DNA from: JBAYOE01 sp050950065
Lineage (GTDB): Bacteria; Spirochaetota; Spirochaetia; Sphaerochaetales; Sphaerochaetaceae
Direction of reading: 5' to 3'
Assembly: GCA_050950065.1 (NCBI GenBank)
Contig: JBMNGX010000008.1
Coordinates: forward strand, 1-64,000
DNA: 64,000 nucleotides
The position numbers were made by a program, and so were the translations under genes. Position 1 is the stretch's first letter; the number at the start of each line of letters is the position of its first letter. The notes under the pieces are model-generated. The model had not been told where the DNA came from, did not search any database, and worked only from the letters and a program-made list of their open reading frames with translations. Below are positions 1 to 9,211 of the stretch, one piece after another.

Positions 1-220
1 TGCCCTCTTCTTAGTAAACTTCAAAGATAAAAGCTATTTAATTGAAAAAATAAATGAGTTGATAAAAAACTTAAATGATTTGGAGATTTATTGCAGTATT
101 GGAATTGCCTCTTATCCTGATAACGGGACAAGCTACACAGCTATTTTCGAAAGTGCCGATAAAGCTCTTTATAAGATTAAAAACTCAACTAAAAATGGGT
201 ACAACTTTGCTAAAAACTAA
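1..220 (+). CDS. GGDEF domain protein, C-terminal end (partial)
   Basis: The plus-strand frame open from base 2 encodes 72 residues and stops at 218-220. It reads like the end of a GGDEF (diguanylate cyclase) domain: a CSIGIASYPDNG stretch, then ESADKALYKIK and a final KNGYN, matching the conserved S-x-G-I-A-x-Y-P...AD-x-ALY-x-AK...G-x-N tail of the family. These domains make cyclic di-GMP. The GG(D/E)EF signature itself lies before the window, so activity cannot be judged. Another plus-strand ORF at 75-266 overlaps it in a different frame and is a shadow. It is convergent with the broken PfkB gene, with 11 bases between the two stop codons. Confidence 0.8.
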   Translation, partial: ALFLVNFKDKSYLIEKINELIKNLNDLEIYCSIGIASYPDNGTSYTAIFESADKALYKIKNSTKNGYNFAKN

Positions 221-231
221 GTTCATTGTAG

Positions 232-1146
232 CTAAGGGGGATTGGCCCCAGCTCTACTTACAGTAACTGCTGCTGCCTTACTAGCTAAAGTTAAAGCCTC
301 TTTAATCTCCTCTTCTTCTAAGCGGATCAGTTGGCCCTATGGCATTTTCACTTAAATAAGATAACAAAGCACCACTAACTGTATCACCTGCCCCTATGGT
401 GTCGACAACTTTATCCCCATAAGCTTTTACACTAACTACTAAACCATCTTGGCTAAACCACTTTAAACCCTCTTTGCCCATAGTTAATACTATATGTTCA
501 ACCCCTAAATCCAATAGTTGATCCTATAGCCTCTTCTACTTCTAATGAGGGAAATAATATTTTTATATCTTCATCAGAGAGTTTTATCATGTTGGCAAGT
601 TTTGCAACCTCTAAGACCCTTTTTAAATAAGAGGCATTATCGTTCGATGACTGCCTCTCTCACATTAGGATCAAAGAAGATAAAAGGTCTCTCATTTAAA
701 CTCTTTAAAGCTTTTAAAATCTCATTACCACTATTTTCCAAAGCTAATGAGACTGAACCCACATGAAGGTAGTGAATGTCATCAAATGTTTTTAAAAGAT
801 TAACTATCTCATCACTACTAAGAGAGTCGATAGTGGTCCCTTTGGTGTAAAAAGTGTAAGAAGCAGCTTTTGAAGTATCTAGGTGGGCAAAAGCTAACAT
901 TGTAGGCTCTTTAACCCCAACAAATGAATCAAATAAGTCTACCCTATTCTCTTTAAAGTATTTTTCAATCTCTTTACCAAAAACATCACTAGAGATTTTT
1001 CCCATGTAAATGACATCTGCTTCTAAGCGAGCTGCAGAAACGGCTGCGTTTAAAGCACAGCCCCCTATGTAATTATAAAATAACGATTTGTCACCCTCTT
1101 TTGAGGCGACTAAATCGATTAAAGCTTCTCCTAAAAATCCAATCAC
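232..1146 (-). pseudogene. PfkB-family sugar kinase (fructokinase-like), three frameshifts
   Basis: PfkB kinases phosphorylate sugars such as fructose. The start at 1146 (MIGFLGEALIDL) and the N-terminal GG-x-ALNAA-x-AARL substrate region are clear, but the frame ends at 637. The homologous reading continues in another frame (NASYLKRVLEVAKLA), shifts again near 522 to LLDLGVEHIVLTMGKEG and the catalytic DTIGAGDT motif, then shifts a third time near 334 to finish as SRAGANPP and a stop at 232-234. Each break is explained by one extra base, so reading across all three restores about 300 residues, the normal family length. It is either a decayed gene or a cluster of sequencing errors. The flanking genes are intact, which favours decay. 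Confidence 0.8.
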
Positions 1147-1158
1147 AAAGAACCTCCT

Positions 1159-1977
1159 TTACAGGTAGTGTTTCTCCTTCAGTTTATCAATTTGAGCCAC
1201 AAGTTCAACATAATTTTTGATTGGAGATGAGTTTACTTTTGGGAAAAGGACCTCTTCCACTTGGAAATAGCCAACTTCACTACTCATATCAACTTTAATT
1301 TTAATAGGCTTTTCATCCCCTTTGGAGATAGTTACTTTCTCAATAGCAGAGGAGGAGTATTTATGTATATCTCCAATTTTTGGCTCTTTGCTTAAAAACA
1401 GTGGTATTCTCGCTCTCCCTTTTTCCATATCACACCCATCAGCTAATAAAATTACTCCAGCTTCAACTGAGTGTATCTTTCTGTTTGCCATATGGCCCAC
1501 AATCCCCTCTAAGGCTACTGAGCGGATTGCTACGCGTTTTTTAAGCTCATTTGGATAAATAACCTCTAAAAGACGATTGATGATGCCTAAAGCCAGCGTT
1601 GAGCTGAATAGCTCGTGATCTTCACGCCCTATTGCCATTCCTAAATCGTGTAAAAAGGAGGCTAACAGAACTGCACTTAAACTATCTTCAAAGGTCCCAA
1701 CTTTATCACTCTCTAATGAAGTTTTAATATTTGCCTCTTTTAAAAGAGCCATCATCTTAAGGGCATTTAAAGCAACTTGTCTCATGTGAACTGGCCCATG
1801 GTCGTTAAATCCCAATCTCACTATAGAGACAGTGTTAGCGTAATCTTGCATGATTTGAATCTCCTGATCTTCAATAAGGAGACCCAACAACTTTCCAGGT
1901 GGTCTATTAGCATCTACTTCAGCTAACAGCTTCTTCTCTAATGCCACCTCTTTTGGCGATTTTAGTTCTTTATTCAT
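1159..1977 (-). CDS. HD-domain phosphohydrolase-like protein
   Basis: A 272-residue soluble protein. The HD superfamily metal site is visible: a histidine in the NDHGPVHMRQV segment (around residues 58-68), the FLHDLGMAIG segment carrying the HD pair (around 108-117), and a further GIVGHM histidine later. HD proteins are metal-dependent phosphohydrolases acting on nucleotides or phosphoesters, and the substrate here cannot be named. The C-terminal third (a KINVDMS-like beta region) resembles the tail of archaeal and Thermotoga-type HD proteins. The start at 1977 is the first ATG and gives a full-length domain. The PfkB remnant follows 12 bases downstream on the same strand, and a terminator hairpin separates it from the foldase gene upstream. 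Confidence 0.75.
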   Translation of the reverse strand: MNKELKSPKEVALEKKLLAEVDANRPPGKLLGLLIEDQEIQIMQDYANTVSIVRLGFNDHGPVHMRQVALNALKMMALLKEANIKTSLESDKVGTFEDSLSAVLLASFLHDLGMAIGREDHELFSSTLALGIINRLLEVIYPNELKKRVAIRSVALEGIVGHMANRKIHSVEAGVILLADGCDMEKGRARIPLFLSKEPKIGDIHKYSSSAIEKVTISKGDEKPIKIKVDMSSEVGYFQVEEVLFPKVNSSPIKNYVELVAQIDKLKEKHYL

Positions 1978-2009
1978 AATGAGAAAATAAGGATAATTTA
2001 GATAATAGT

Positions 2010-2031
2010 AAAGGCACCTTGCGGTGCCTTT
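2010..2031 (-). terminator. Hairpin after the SurA-like gene
   Basis: A perfect 9-bp stem (AAAGGCACC at 2010-2018 with GGTGCCTTT at 2023-2031) and a TTGC loop lie four bases past the stop codon of the minus-strand foldase gene. The 3 prime side ends in TTT and runs into ACTATTATC, so the U-tract is weak. The position fits a terminator or 3 prime stabiliser for that gene. Confidence 0.7.
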
Positions 2032-2034
2032 GTA

Positions 2035-3498
2035 CTAGTTGTTCTCTCTACCTGCTATGAAGTTTTCAAAGAAAGCTTGTAAGAAATTGTCTGTTAGACG
2101 ATCTGAATAGAAGACCTGTTGTAAAAGATCTTGCTGACTTTGCCCTTTAGCATAGTAAGGGTGGACAATTTCAATGTAAGAGCGCATCTCATCATCCATC
2201 TTTACCTCAGCAGTTGGTGTGACTACTAAAGTTGCCCCATTGGATTCATAGGGACCTAAGATTGAACCAACTTCACTGGTAAAAAGAGATCTCATAATTT
2301 CTCTGTTTCCACTTAGAAGTCTTAAATAGCCCATCTCATCGGTGTAGTTAAAACCTGAAAGGTAATTAGAAGCAGCAACGTTGGCACTGGTAGGTTCGAT
2401 TGTGTAGCTTTTAAGAGCTAACTCTTTTACAGCTTCATCAAATCCCACTTGGTTTGCCCTATCAACAAAAGTATCAACTTTATCAGCGACATAGGAGATG
2501 ATGATTTCAGAATCGTGTGAGCCAATGTATTGTTTAATATCATTTATAACATCTTGATCTTCAAAGTCTGCACCAAAGGGTTGCTTATTGACTTTAAAGA
2601 AGGCGTATCCATTAAGAGTTTCAAATATTGGTGAATACCCACCCACCTTTGTTGAGAAAAGGATATTTACCTCTTCTGGGTGTTTGAATTGTTGCTGTAA
2701 TTCGTAGTAGTAAAGTAAATCTCTTTGTCCTTCACTTTTGTTATCTAAAAGGGCGTTTGCCTCTTCTAAAGTAGCTGCATTAACAACATCAATATCAATT
2801 AAAGAAAATAGAGCAACATTATTTTGACCATAGTTGGTAGCTAATGCATCGGGATAGAGAGAATAATCAAACAAAGCATACTCAAAGCTTCTACTCTTAT
2901 CACCAATGGACATAATGTAATCAAGCTCCCCACTTGCAGTTAATAGAGATGAGATATCGTTCATAACTGCTTCTAAGGGTAAATTCTCCTCTATTTGTTG
3001 TTTAACTGTCTTTTTACGGTCAGCTGGGGTTTGCTCATACAACTTTGTGTCAAACTTACCATCTCTGTTGTAAGCACCACTGTCTATAATAGCTTGGTTT
3101 AACTTCTCATCGGTTACTTTGTACCCAACATCGACTGCCATCTTATTTAAGGCGGTATAGATAACAGTATTCTCAAATGCTCCTCTCCAAATTTGGTAAG
3201 CTACTGCATCGGATGAACCTTTATTTTGTTGTGCTAGGTTTTGGTATTGTCTGTAAAAGTAGTTACCATATCTAAACTCAATTGGTTTGCCATCTAAAGT
3301 ACCAAAGGTGATTGAAGAGGCTTGTCCCTGTCTAGAGAATGAGGGTAAAACAACACTAAATATTAAGGCAATTGCAATTAAAGCCAATATTACGTAAGTG
3401 ATAATCCTACCAAAAGAGATTTTCTCTTTTCCCTTCTGTTTAAATTTAGTTACTTTACTCTCTTTCGTAGTTGGAGTGTTTGAATCATTTGAAGGCAT
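2035..3498 (-). CDS. Membrane-anchored SurA N-domain / PpiD-like foldase
   Basis: A 487-residue protein with a basic cytoplasmic start (KFKQKGKEKISFGR), one membrane helix at about residues 30-50 (IITYVILALIAIALIFSVVL) and a large periplasmic part. The segment about residues 95-200, with the pattern N-x-V-I-x-x-AL-x-x-MA...G-x-x-V-T-D-E-x-L and Y-N-x-DGKFD, resembles the SurA/PpiD N-terminal chaperone domain. A PPIase (rotamase) domain is not obvious, so chaperone activity for exported proteins is the safer call. The start at 3498 has an AGAGGA ribosome site and a good promoter upstream at 3557-3585. It is transcribed alone and followed by a hairpin. Confidence 0.75.
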   Translation of the reverse strand: MPSNDSNTPTTKESKVTKFKQKGKEKISFGRIITYVILALIAIALIFSVVLPSFSRQGQASSITFGTLDGKPIEFRYGNYFYRQYQNLAQQNKGSSDAVAYQIWRGAFENTVIYTALNKMAVDVGYKVTDEKLNQAIIDSGAYNRDGKFDTKLYEQTPADRKKTVKQQIEENLPLEAVMNDISSLLTASGELDYIMSIGDKSRSFEYALFDYSLYPDALATNYGQNNVALFSLIDIDVVNAATLEEANALLDNKSEGQRDLLYYYELQQQFKHPEEVNILFSTKVGGYSPIFETLNGYAFFKVNKQPFGADFEDQDVINDIKQYIGSHDSEIIISYVADKVDTFVDRANQVGFDEAVKELALKSYTIEPTSANVAASNYLSGFNYTDEMGYLRLLSGNREIMRSLFTSEVGSILGPYESNGATLVVTPTAEVKMDDEMRSYIEIVHPYYAKGQSQQDLLQQVFYSDRLTDNFLQAFFENFIAGRENN

Positions 3499-3556
3499 GT
3501 AAGTCCTCTTTTAAGCCAGTTATTTTGCTCTTCAAACTCAAAGAGCATCCCTAGGA

Positions 3557-3585
3557 AAATAACATGTCTATGTAGAGAGTGTCAA
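3557..3585 (-). promoter_or_regulatory. Promoter of the SurA-like gene
   Basis: On the minus strand a perfect -35 box TTGACA (3580-3585) is followed by a 17-base spacer and TTATTT (3557-3562) as -10. The foldase start codon is about 60 bases downstream. Confidence 0.6.
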
Positions 3586-3688
3586 CGATTTGTAAAGGGA
3601 CTAATTTGCCCTTTACAGGTAAGAAATTTATATTTTCCTTATAATCGTCCTATTTTTACCCATAATTAAAAATAACTATGAGATTCAA

Positions 3689-3716
3689 TTGACTTTTTGA
3701 TTCTTCTAACTACACT
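3689..3716 (+). promoter_or_regulatory. Possible promoter of the acyl-CoA synthetase gene
   Basis: TTGACT (3689-3694), a 16-base spacer and TACACT (3711-3716) lie about 45 bases before the start of the synthetase gene. An alternative -10, TATAAC at 3716-3721, has a 21-base spacer and is less likely. An AGGAG ribosome site follows at about 3748. Confidence 0.4.
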
Positions 3717-3760
3717 ATAACGAGTAGTTACTTTCTACTACTTACTAGGAGAAACTCTTT

Positions 3761-5485
3761 ATGGGAGAAACATTAAAGCCATTAGAACCTTACAAAGGGA
3801 AGTATTTTGAAGGATCTTGGCCCTCAATACCACAACTATTAACGATAACCCACTCACAATACGCCTCTAACAGAGGCTTTACTAAAATAGTGGGCAAAGA
3901 GGTTATTAATTTAACTTACGACCAATTATTTAATAAGATAAATAGCACAGCTTTATATCTTAAAGAGCAAGGGGTACAAAAAGGAGATCGCCTTATCCTC
4001 AATGGGAAAAACTCCCCTAACTGGGCAATTGCCTACTTAGCAATTCTGTTCGCTGGAGCAATAGTTGTCCCTTTAGATAACCAAATGCCCTCAGAAAAAG
4101 TTGAACAGTTATCACAATTTAGTGAGCCTAATGGGATATTTGCCGATAGCGATGTTATTGAAAAATTAAATAAAAACTCTTTTATTAAAGATCAAAAAAT
4201 TGTAATTAGTCTAACTGATAAAGGAAAGAACAACCTATTTACCCTTGATGAGATCAAAAGTTTGACAAAAAAAGTTGCTTCTAAAGATCTACCTATTGGA
4301 GATGATACTGCCGCTATTTTATACACTAGTGGAACTACAGGTAATGAAAAAGGGGTTGTTTTAACTCACTCAAACTTAGTGAGTAACGTCTTTCAAGCAA
4401 GTGACCCAGCATTTTTAGTATTCGACAGTACAGATATCTTTTATGCACTATTGCCTTTACACCACTCCTATGCAATGACTGCAGTCTTTTTAGAGGCAAT
4501 TGGACACGGTTGTGAAATTGTCTTTGGTGAGGGAATAGTTGTTTCTAGAGTCCTTAATGAGATGAGATTGGGTAAAATTACCCTATTTTTAGCAATTCCC
4601 CTTTTATACAACAAACTTTTAGCAGGTTTGATGAAAAAAGTTAAAGAGAAAGGGTTAGTAGCTTACGCCCTTATTAGACTCTTAATGGTAATTAATGGCT
4701 TTTTAAGAAGAACATTTAAAATAAATATGGGAAGAAAGTGGTTTAGCCAACTATTAGATGGAATTGGGATGTTAGATAACAACCTCTGTATTTGTGGAGG
4801 AGGTCCTTTATCAGCTGAGACCTTTAGACAATATCAACAACTGGGTTTAGATTTTATCCAAGGATATGGATTAACTGAAACAGCCCCAATCTTAACGTTA
4901 AATCCTGTAAGTAAATTTAAAGTTACCAGTGTTGGTAAGGTATTACCCTTAGTTGAGATGCGCATTGCCAATCCCGACTTTTTTGGCAATGGAGAGGTTC
5001 AAGTTAAAGGGCCAAATATTTGCCAAGGGTACTACAAAGACCCTAAGAACACTAAAGAGTTATTCACTGAAGATGGCTTTTTAAAGACAGGTGATTTAGG
5101 ACACTTAGATAAAGAGAACTACCTCTACCTTAAAGGGAGAGCAAAAAATTTAATTGTCACTGAAGGGGGCAAAAACGTCTATCCTGAAGAGATTGAAGAT
5201 CAGTTTCAACTTTATGATGAGATTGATCAAATTATGGTGCGTGGTTACATAGCCAATAAGAGCCATCGTTCAGAAGAGATTGAAGCTCTAATTTATCCCA
5301 ACGTTGAACACTACAAAGAAAAAGGTTTCAACAACGATCAAATTGCTACTGAAATTGAAAAAATAGTTGAAGAGGTTAACAGAAAATTAATTGCTTATAA
5401 GAAGGTGACTAAAATTACCGTTTTGGATAAACCTATGGCAATGACCAGTACTAAAAAGATTCAACGGGGTAAAGTCTCAAAATAG
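3761..5485 (+). CDS. Long-chain fatty acid--CoA ligase (AMP-forming)
   Basis: A 574-residue member of the ANL adenylating family, which activates a fatty acid with ATP to an acyl-AMP and then transfers it to CoA. The phosphate-binding motif ILYTSGTTGNEKG (about residues 186-198) is intact. GYGLTETAP is the adenine-site motif and LKTGDLGHLD the hinge motif; the lysine region near the C-terminus (AMTSTKKIQRGK) holds the expected catalytic lysine. Hydrophobic segments in the middle (about 280-320) suggest membrane association, as in other fatty-acid ligases. The start ATG has AGGAG 8 bases upstream. It is followed 34 bases later by mtaD on the same strand. The substrate is inferred; a carboxylate ligase of other chain length is possible. 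Confidence 0.85.
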   Translation: MGETLKPLEPYKGKYFEGSWPSIPQLLTITHSQYASNRGFTKIVGKEVINLTYDQLFNKINSTALYLKEQGVQKGDRLILNGKNSPNWAIAYLAILFAGAIVVPLDNQMPSEKVEQLSQFSEPNGIFADSDVIEKLNKNSFIKDQKIVISLTDKGKNNLFTLDEIKSLTKKVASKDLPIGDDTAAILYTSGTTGNEKGVVLTHSNLVSNVFQASDPAFLVFDSTDIFYALLPLHHSYAMTAVFLEAIGHGCEIVFGEGIVVSRVLNEMRLGKITLFLAIPLLYNKLLAGLMKKVKEKGLVAYALIRLLMVINGFLRRTFKINMGRKWFSQLLDGIGMLDNNLCICGGGPLSAETFRQYQQLGLDFIQGYGLTETAPILTLNPVSKFKVTSVGKVLPLVEMRIANPDFFGNGEVQVKGPNICQGYYKDPKNTKELFTEDGFLKTGDLGHLDKENYLYLKGRAKNLIVTEGGKNVYPEEIEDQFQLYDEIDQIMVRGYIANKSHRSEEIEALIYPNVEHYKEKGFNNDQIATEIEKIVEEVNRKLIAYKKVTKITVLDKPMAMTSTKKIQRGKVSK

Positions 5486-5519
5486 CTGACTCTTTCAATA
5501 AGTCGTGCTATCTTGAATT

Positions 5520-6815
5520 ATGAAGGTATTGATAAAAAACGGCACTATAGTACCAGTTAGTGACAAAAATGTTTTATATAACACAGATATTGCAATTGAG
5601 GATGGGATAATTGTAGCTATTGGAGATGTGAAAAACTTTAATAGTGATTACACTGTCGATGCTACAGACAAGATTGTCCTTCCAGCACTTGTAAATAGTC
5701 ATACTCACGCATCAATGACTTTCTTTAGAAACTTCCCCAATAAAATAGATTCATTACAAAGTTGGCTTTCACAAATATGGGTCTATGAAGACCTATTAAC
5801 AGAAGAAGATGTCTACATAGGAACAAAATTGGCAATTGCTGAGATGATAAGTAGTGGTACTACCACCTTTAGTGATTTCTACTTTTTCCAAGAAGCTAGT
5901 AGCGAGGCAATTAAAGAGGCCAAAGTTAAAGCTAATTTAGGTTTAACTTTATTTGGGGATGCAAAAGAGAGTGAAAAAAGGGTTGCCAATACCCTTCCCT
6001 CTTTAAAGAAGATAAAACAACAAACTAATGGGGCAATTAAATTTGATATAGCTCCCCACTCCATTTACACTTGTAGTGCAGGAACTTATAAAATAGCTAA
6101 TGAAGTTGCTAAAGAAAATAATTGTAAAGTGCACACCCACATTAGTGAAACTGAAAAAGAAGTAAGTGACTCTTTAAAAGAGTTTGGTAAAAGGCCTCTT
6201 CAATACTTAGATTCATTGGGTGTTGTTGATAAAAACCACCTCTATTTAGCTCACGGTATCTTTTTAGATCAAAGTGAACAAGATCTTTTAAAAGAGAAAA
6301 AAATCCCTTTAGTTCATAACCCAAATAGCAATGCAATACTAGGTTGTGGCATTGCCCCTATTAAGAAGTATTTAGAAAATGATATTTTAATTGCTTTAGG
6401 AACCGATGGAGCTTCAAGTAACAACAATTTAGATCTCTTTTTAGAGATGCGTCAGTGTGGCCTACTAAGCAGTGCAACAACCTTACAAGCACGCTCTATT
6501 GATCCTTATGAAATAATTAAAATGGCAACAATCAATGGTGCTATTGCTTTAGGAAGAAAGAAAGAGATAGGGACCATCGAAGTTGGCAAAGAGGGAGATT
6601 TAATTTTAATAGATGCTAATAGTGTAAATATGTTACCTCACAACAACATCTACTCCTCTTTAGTCTATTCAGCTAAAAGTAGTGATGTTGTTACTGTTGT
6701 TAGTGGTGGCAACATCGTAATGGAAAACCGAGAGTTAAAAACTATCGACATAGAGAGTGTTAAAAGGGACTTTTTAGAAAGTTGGGAAAATATAAAGAAA
6801 AGAGCTACTAGATGA
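5520..6815 (+). CDS. mtaD: 5-methylthioadenosine/S-adenosylhomocysteine deaminase-like amidohydrolase
   Basis: A 431-residue amidohydrolase of the MtaD/TrzA group, which deaminates methylthioadenosine or S-adenosylhomocysteine (or other adenosines). Metal-site motifs are in order: NSHTHASM (about 59-66), HTHISETEKE (about 206-215), LAHGIF (about 238-243) and GTDGASSNNNLDL (about 290-302). The WLSQIWVYE segment after the first motif is typical of the MTA/SAH group. The length is normal. The start ATG sits 34 bases after the synthetase gene, and its stop overlaps the start of the AEC transporter (ATGA at 6812-6815), so the three plus-strand genes probably form an operon. It likely salvages products of methyl transfer. 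A related substrate such as guanine or a cytosine derivative cannot be excluded. Confidence 0.8.
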   Translation: MKVLIKNGTIVPVSDKNVLYNTDIAIEDGIIVAIGDVKNFNSDYTVDATDKIVLPALVNSHTHASMTFFRNFPNKIDSLQSWLSQIWVYEDLLTEEDVYIGTKLAIAEMISSGTTTFSDFYFFQEASSEAIKEAKVKANLGLTLFGDAKESEKRVANTLPSLKKIKQQTNGAIKFDIAPHSIYTCSAGTYKIANEVAKENNCKVHTHISETEKEVSDSLKEFGKRPLQYLDSLGVVDKNHLYLAHGIFLDQSEQDLLKEKKIPLVHNPNSNAILGCGIAPIKKYLENDILIALGTDGASSNNNLDLFLEMRQCGLLSSATTLQARSIDPYEIIKMATINGAIALGRKKEIGTIEVGKEGDLILIDANSVNMLPHNNIYSSLVYSAKSSDVVTVVSGGNIVMENRELKTIDIESVKRDFLESWENIKKRATR

Positions 6816-7748
6816 TATTCAGCTCCACCTTAAAACTATTGTTTCCTCTTTTTAGTAAAATTGGCCTAGGTTATGTTTTCAAAAAAGGGAAGCTATTAAA
6901 TCAACAAACTTTATATGAATTGAATACTTTAATATTTAAAGTTTTATTACCACTTTTGATTTTTATTAATATCTATGAGACCGATTTTAACACAATTGAG
7001 AGCTTTTCACTTTTGTGGTTCTCAGCAATTTCAATAATAGTTATTTTTATAATCTCAATGATTGCAATCCCCCCCCCTTGCTAAAAGTAGAGATCGTAAA
7101 GGGGTACTGGTACAAGGGGTAACTAGAAGCAACTTTATCTTCTTTGGCATTCCTATGGCCATAAGTCTTTATGGGAAAGAGTCTGCTGGAATTGCCTCTT
7201 TATTAGGAGGTTTAGCCTCCCCATTGTTTAATGTAGTTAGCTTGTTTTCATTAGAATTTTTTATGGGAGAAGAGAGAGATTACTCAAAGATATTTAAGGC
7301 AATTTTAACGAATCAGATGATTTTCGCATCACTGTTAGGTTTATTATTTGCTTTAACTAACTTCTCTTTACCACCAATTATCGTCACTTTCTTAAAAGAG
7401 ATAGGTGCTATTACTACTCCCTTAGCTTTAATAGTTTTAGGAGCCTCAGTCACCTACTCCTCACTAAAGAAAAATTCCTTTGCTTTAGTGATGGTATCTT
7501 TATTAAAGTTAATTGTTGTCCCTTTAGTGGTTGTTTTAGTTGCAATAGCCTTTGGTTATAAAGAGTTGGAGTTAATTCTAATTTTAGCTTTGTTTGCCTC
7601 TCCTGCTTCAGTAACTAGTTTTACTTTAGCTCAACAACTAGATCAGGATTACAACTTAGCTGGTCAAATAGTTGTCACTACAACTTCAGTAAGCTTGTTT
7701 ACACTATTTGTTTGGATATCTGTGTTGTTAAAGCTCTCGCTATTTTAG
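6812..7748 (+). pseudogene. AEC-family (auxin efflux carrier) transporter, frameshifted at a C tract
   Basis: The two reading frames 6812-7084 and about 7065-7748 together encode a normal-sized (about 310 residue) AEC membrane transporter, a family of carboxylate/auxin-type permeases. The first half has helices such as TLIFKVLLPLLIFINIY; the second has the FFGIPMA and IGAITTPLALIVLGAS motifs typical of the family. The frame breaks exactly at a run of nine C (7069-7077): read as is, the first frame ends IAIPPPC-stop. With eight C it reads IAIPPLAKSRDRKG and joins the second half. The gene is thus off in this sequence. This could be reversible slippage, a fixed mutation or a homopolymer sequencing error. 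The 3 prime end overlaps the convergent ABC gene by 9 bases. Confidence 0.8.
7069..7077 (+). repeat. Nine-base C homopolymer inside the transporter gene
   Basis: Nine C in a row in an otherwise AT-rich coding region, at exactly the point where the transporter frame breaks. One C fewer restores the frame. It is a candidate slippage (phase variation) tract. Confidence 0.75.
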
Positions 7749-8459
7749 TTGTAAAAAGAGGCTTGTAAAGAGATTAGCATTTGGATCCGCTAAAGATCGA
7801 GTTGCCTTTGGCGTTGTTATGTAGTGCTTATTTATAATCTCCATTGGTCTTTTAGAGAGCTTTATCACTAAATCAGCCATTAGTAGAGCTTCTTGAACAT
7901 CGTGAGTCACATACAAAGTTGTCCTTTTTTCTGCTTCCCAAAGATGTAAAAAGGATTTAACTAACGACCATCTTAATGAGGCATCTAGACTTTGAAAAGG
8001 TTCATCTAAGAGCATAATCGAACTTGGATAGGCAAAAGAACGAGCAATGGCAACTCTTTGGCGCATCCCACCGCTAAGCATGTCAGGTTTAAACTTAGCA
8101 TAATCGCCCAATCCCACCATTTTAATGAACTTCATAGCTATATCGACTCTCTCTGCCTTATTCTCATAAAAGGGGCGTAGAACCACCTCTACGTTGGTTA
8201 GAACAGAGAACCAAGGCAATAGGCGAGGCTCTTGGAACAAGTAACTTACTGGTCCCAATTCACTTTCACTTTTAACGATTGACCCTTTATCACAAGCTTC
8301 TAACTCTCCCACTAAACGTAAAAGTGTTGTTTTACCACACCCACTTGGGCCAACTAAAGCACAAATTGTATTTGGTTCAATTGTCAAAGAGAAATCTTTT
8401 AATACTTCTAAAGGCTCTGAGTTAACTAAATAGCTTTTTGAGACATCGTTAATAATCAC
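7740..8459 (-). CDS. ABC transporter ATP-binding protein (NitT/TauT type)
   Basis: A 239-residue importer ATPase of the SsuB/TauB/NrtD group. The Walker A motif is GPSGCGKTT (about 37-45), the Q-loop region YLFQEPRLLPW (about 73-83) has the W typical of this group, the signature is LSGGMRQRVAIARS, Walker B is IMLLDEPFQSLD, and the H-loop is LYVTHD. It overlaps the permease gene by four bases (ATGA), so the pair is translationally coupled. It is the last gene of a minus-strand set of binding protein, permease and ATPase. Confidence 0.88.
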   Translation of the reverse strand: MIINDVSKSYLVNSEPLEVLKDFSLTIEPNTICALVGPSGCGKTTLLRLVGELEACDKGSIVKSESELGPVSYLFQEPRLLPWFSVLTNVEVVLRPFYENKAERVDIAMKFIKMVGLGDYAKFKPDMLSGGMRQRVAIARSFAYPSSIMLLDEPFQSLDASLRWSLVKSFLHLWEAEKRTTLYVTHDVQEALLMADLVIKLSKRPMEIINKHYITTPKATRSLADPNANLFTSLFLQLK

Positions 8460-9211
8460 TTTACAACCCTCTCTAAAGCTTTTAATAGAAGGCTAAAAAC
8501 TAAATCTCCAATCGCAGTTAATAAAATTGCTATGATAGTCCAAGCTAATACTTGAGCAGTCTCCAAGTTCACTTGGGCTAGTTGCATTCTACTACCCACC
8601 CCATACTTAGGAACTGTTAAAACTTCAGCTGCTATAACAACTTTCCAAACCATCGATAATGATGCTTTAGAACCTGTAATAATTGAGGGCAATAGCGATG
8701 GGATAATTACATAAAAGAGGCGATCTTTTTTAGAAAAAGCAAAAAGCTGACTCATCTCTTTTAACTCTTTAGAGATTTGATCCACCCCCCTCTCCATTTG
8801 GACAAACATAATTGGAAAGCCCATTAAAAAGGCACTAAAAAGGGGCACTGTCCCACTGCTAAACCAGATGAAGGCTAATAGTATTATTGCCATCACAGGA
8901 GTTGCTTTACAAATCACTAAAAAAGGTTTTAAAAAGGCATCTATTAACTTAAAGTAACCAGCTAAAATTCCCAGTATTGTTCCACTAATTAAAATTATTA
9001 GAAAACTTTTTAAAGAGCGAGATACAGTTGTTAAGATATTTACTGAAAGGGGTTTAAATTTTAGAAGTTGTACAAAGGCTTCAACAGTTTTACCCACAGT
9101 GGGTAAGATCACTTGGGCATCAAGTAGTATTGCCCCAACTTGCCAAGTGGCAAGAAGGAGCAACAAACTAATTATTAAAGTTAGCTTAGTAGCTAAGGTA
9201 GAACGACTCAT
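8456..9211 (-). CDS. ABC transporter permease (NitT/TauT type)
   Basis: A hydrophobic inner-membrane permease of about 251 residues with about six helices and the BPD_transp_1 EAA-like loop near GSKASLSMVWKVVIAAEVL. I chose the ATG at 9211 (MSRSTLATKLTLIIS), because the upstream extension to 9229 only adds MGAHYL and lies inside the binding-protein gene. A GGGGG stretch lies in front of the upstream start. Even so, its first codons overlap the 3 prime end of the binding-protein gene. The ATPase follows with an ATGA overlap. The substrate is not readable. Confidence 0.85.
   Translation of the reverse strand: MSRSTLATKLTLIISLLLLLATWQVGAILLDAQVILPTVGKTVEAFVQLLKFKPLSVNILTTVSRSLKSFLIILISGTILGILAGYFKLIDAFLKPFLVICKATPVMAIILLAFIWFSSGTVPLFSAFLMGFPIMFVQMERGVDQISKELKEMSQLFAFSKKDRLFYVIIPSLLPSIITGSKASLSMVWKVVIAAEVLTVPKYGVGSRMQLAQVNLETAQVLAWTIIAILLTAIGDLVFSLLLKALERVVK

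Noticed and set aside
75..266. 63-residue plus-strand ORF
   Set aside because: It overlaps the real GGDEF frame in another frame and its translation looks like no protein family.
302..514. 70-residue minus-strand ORF as a separate gene
   Set aside because: It is the third segment of the broken PfkB gene (contains DTIGAGDT).
7062..7748. 228-residue ORF as an independent transporter gene
   Set aside because: It is the second half of the AEC transporter, joined to the first by one base in the C tract; its ATG at 7062 lies inside the first half.
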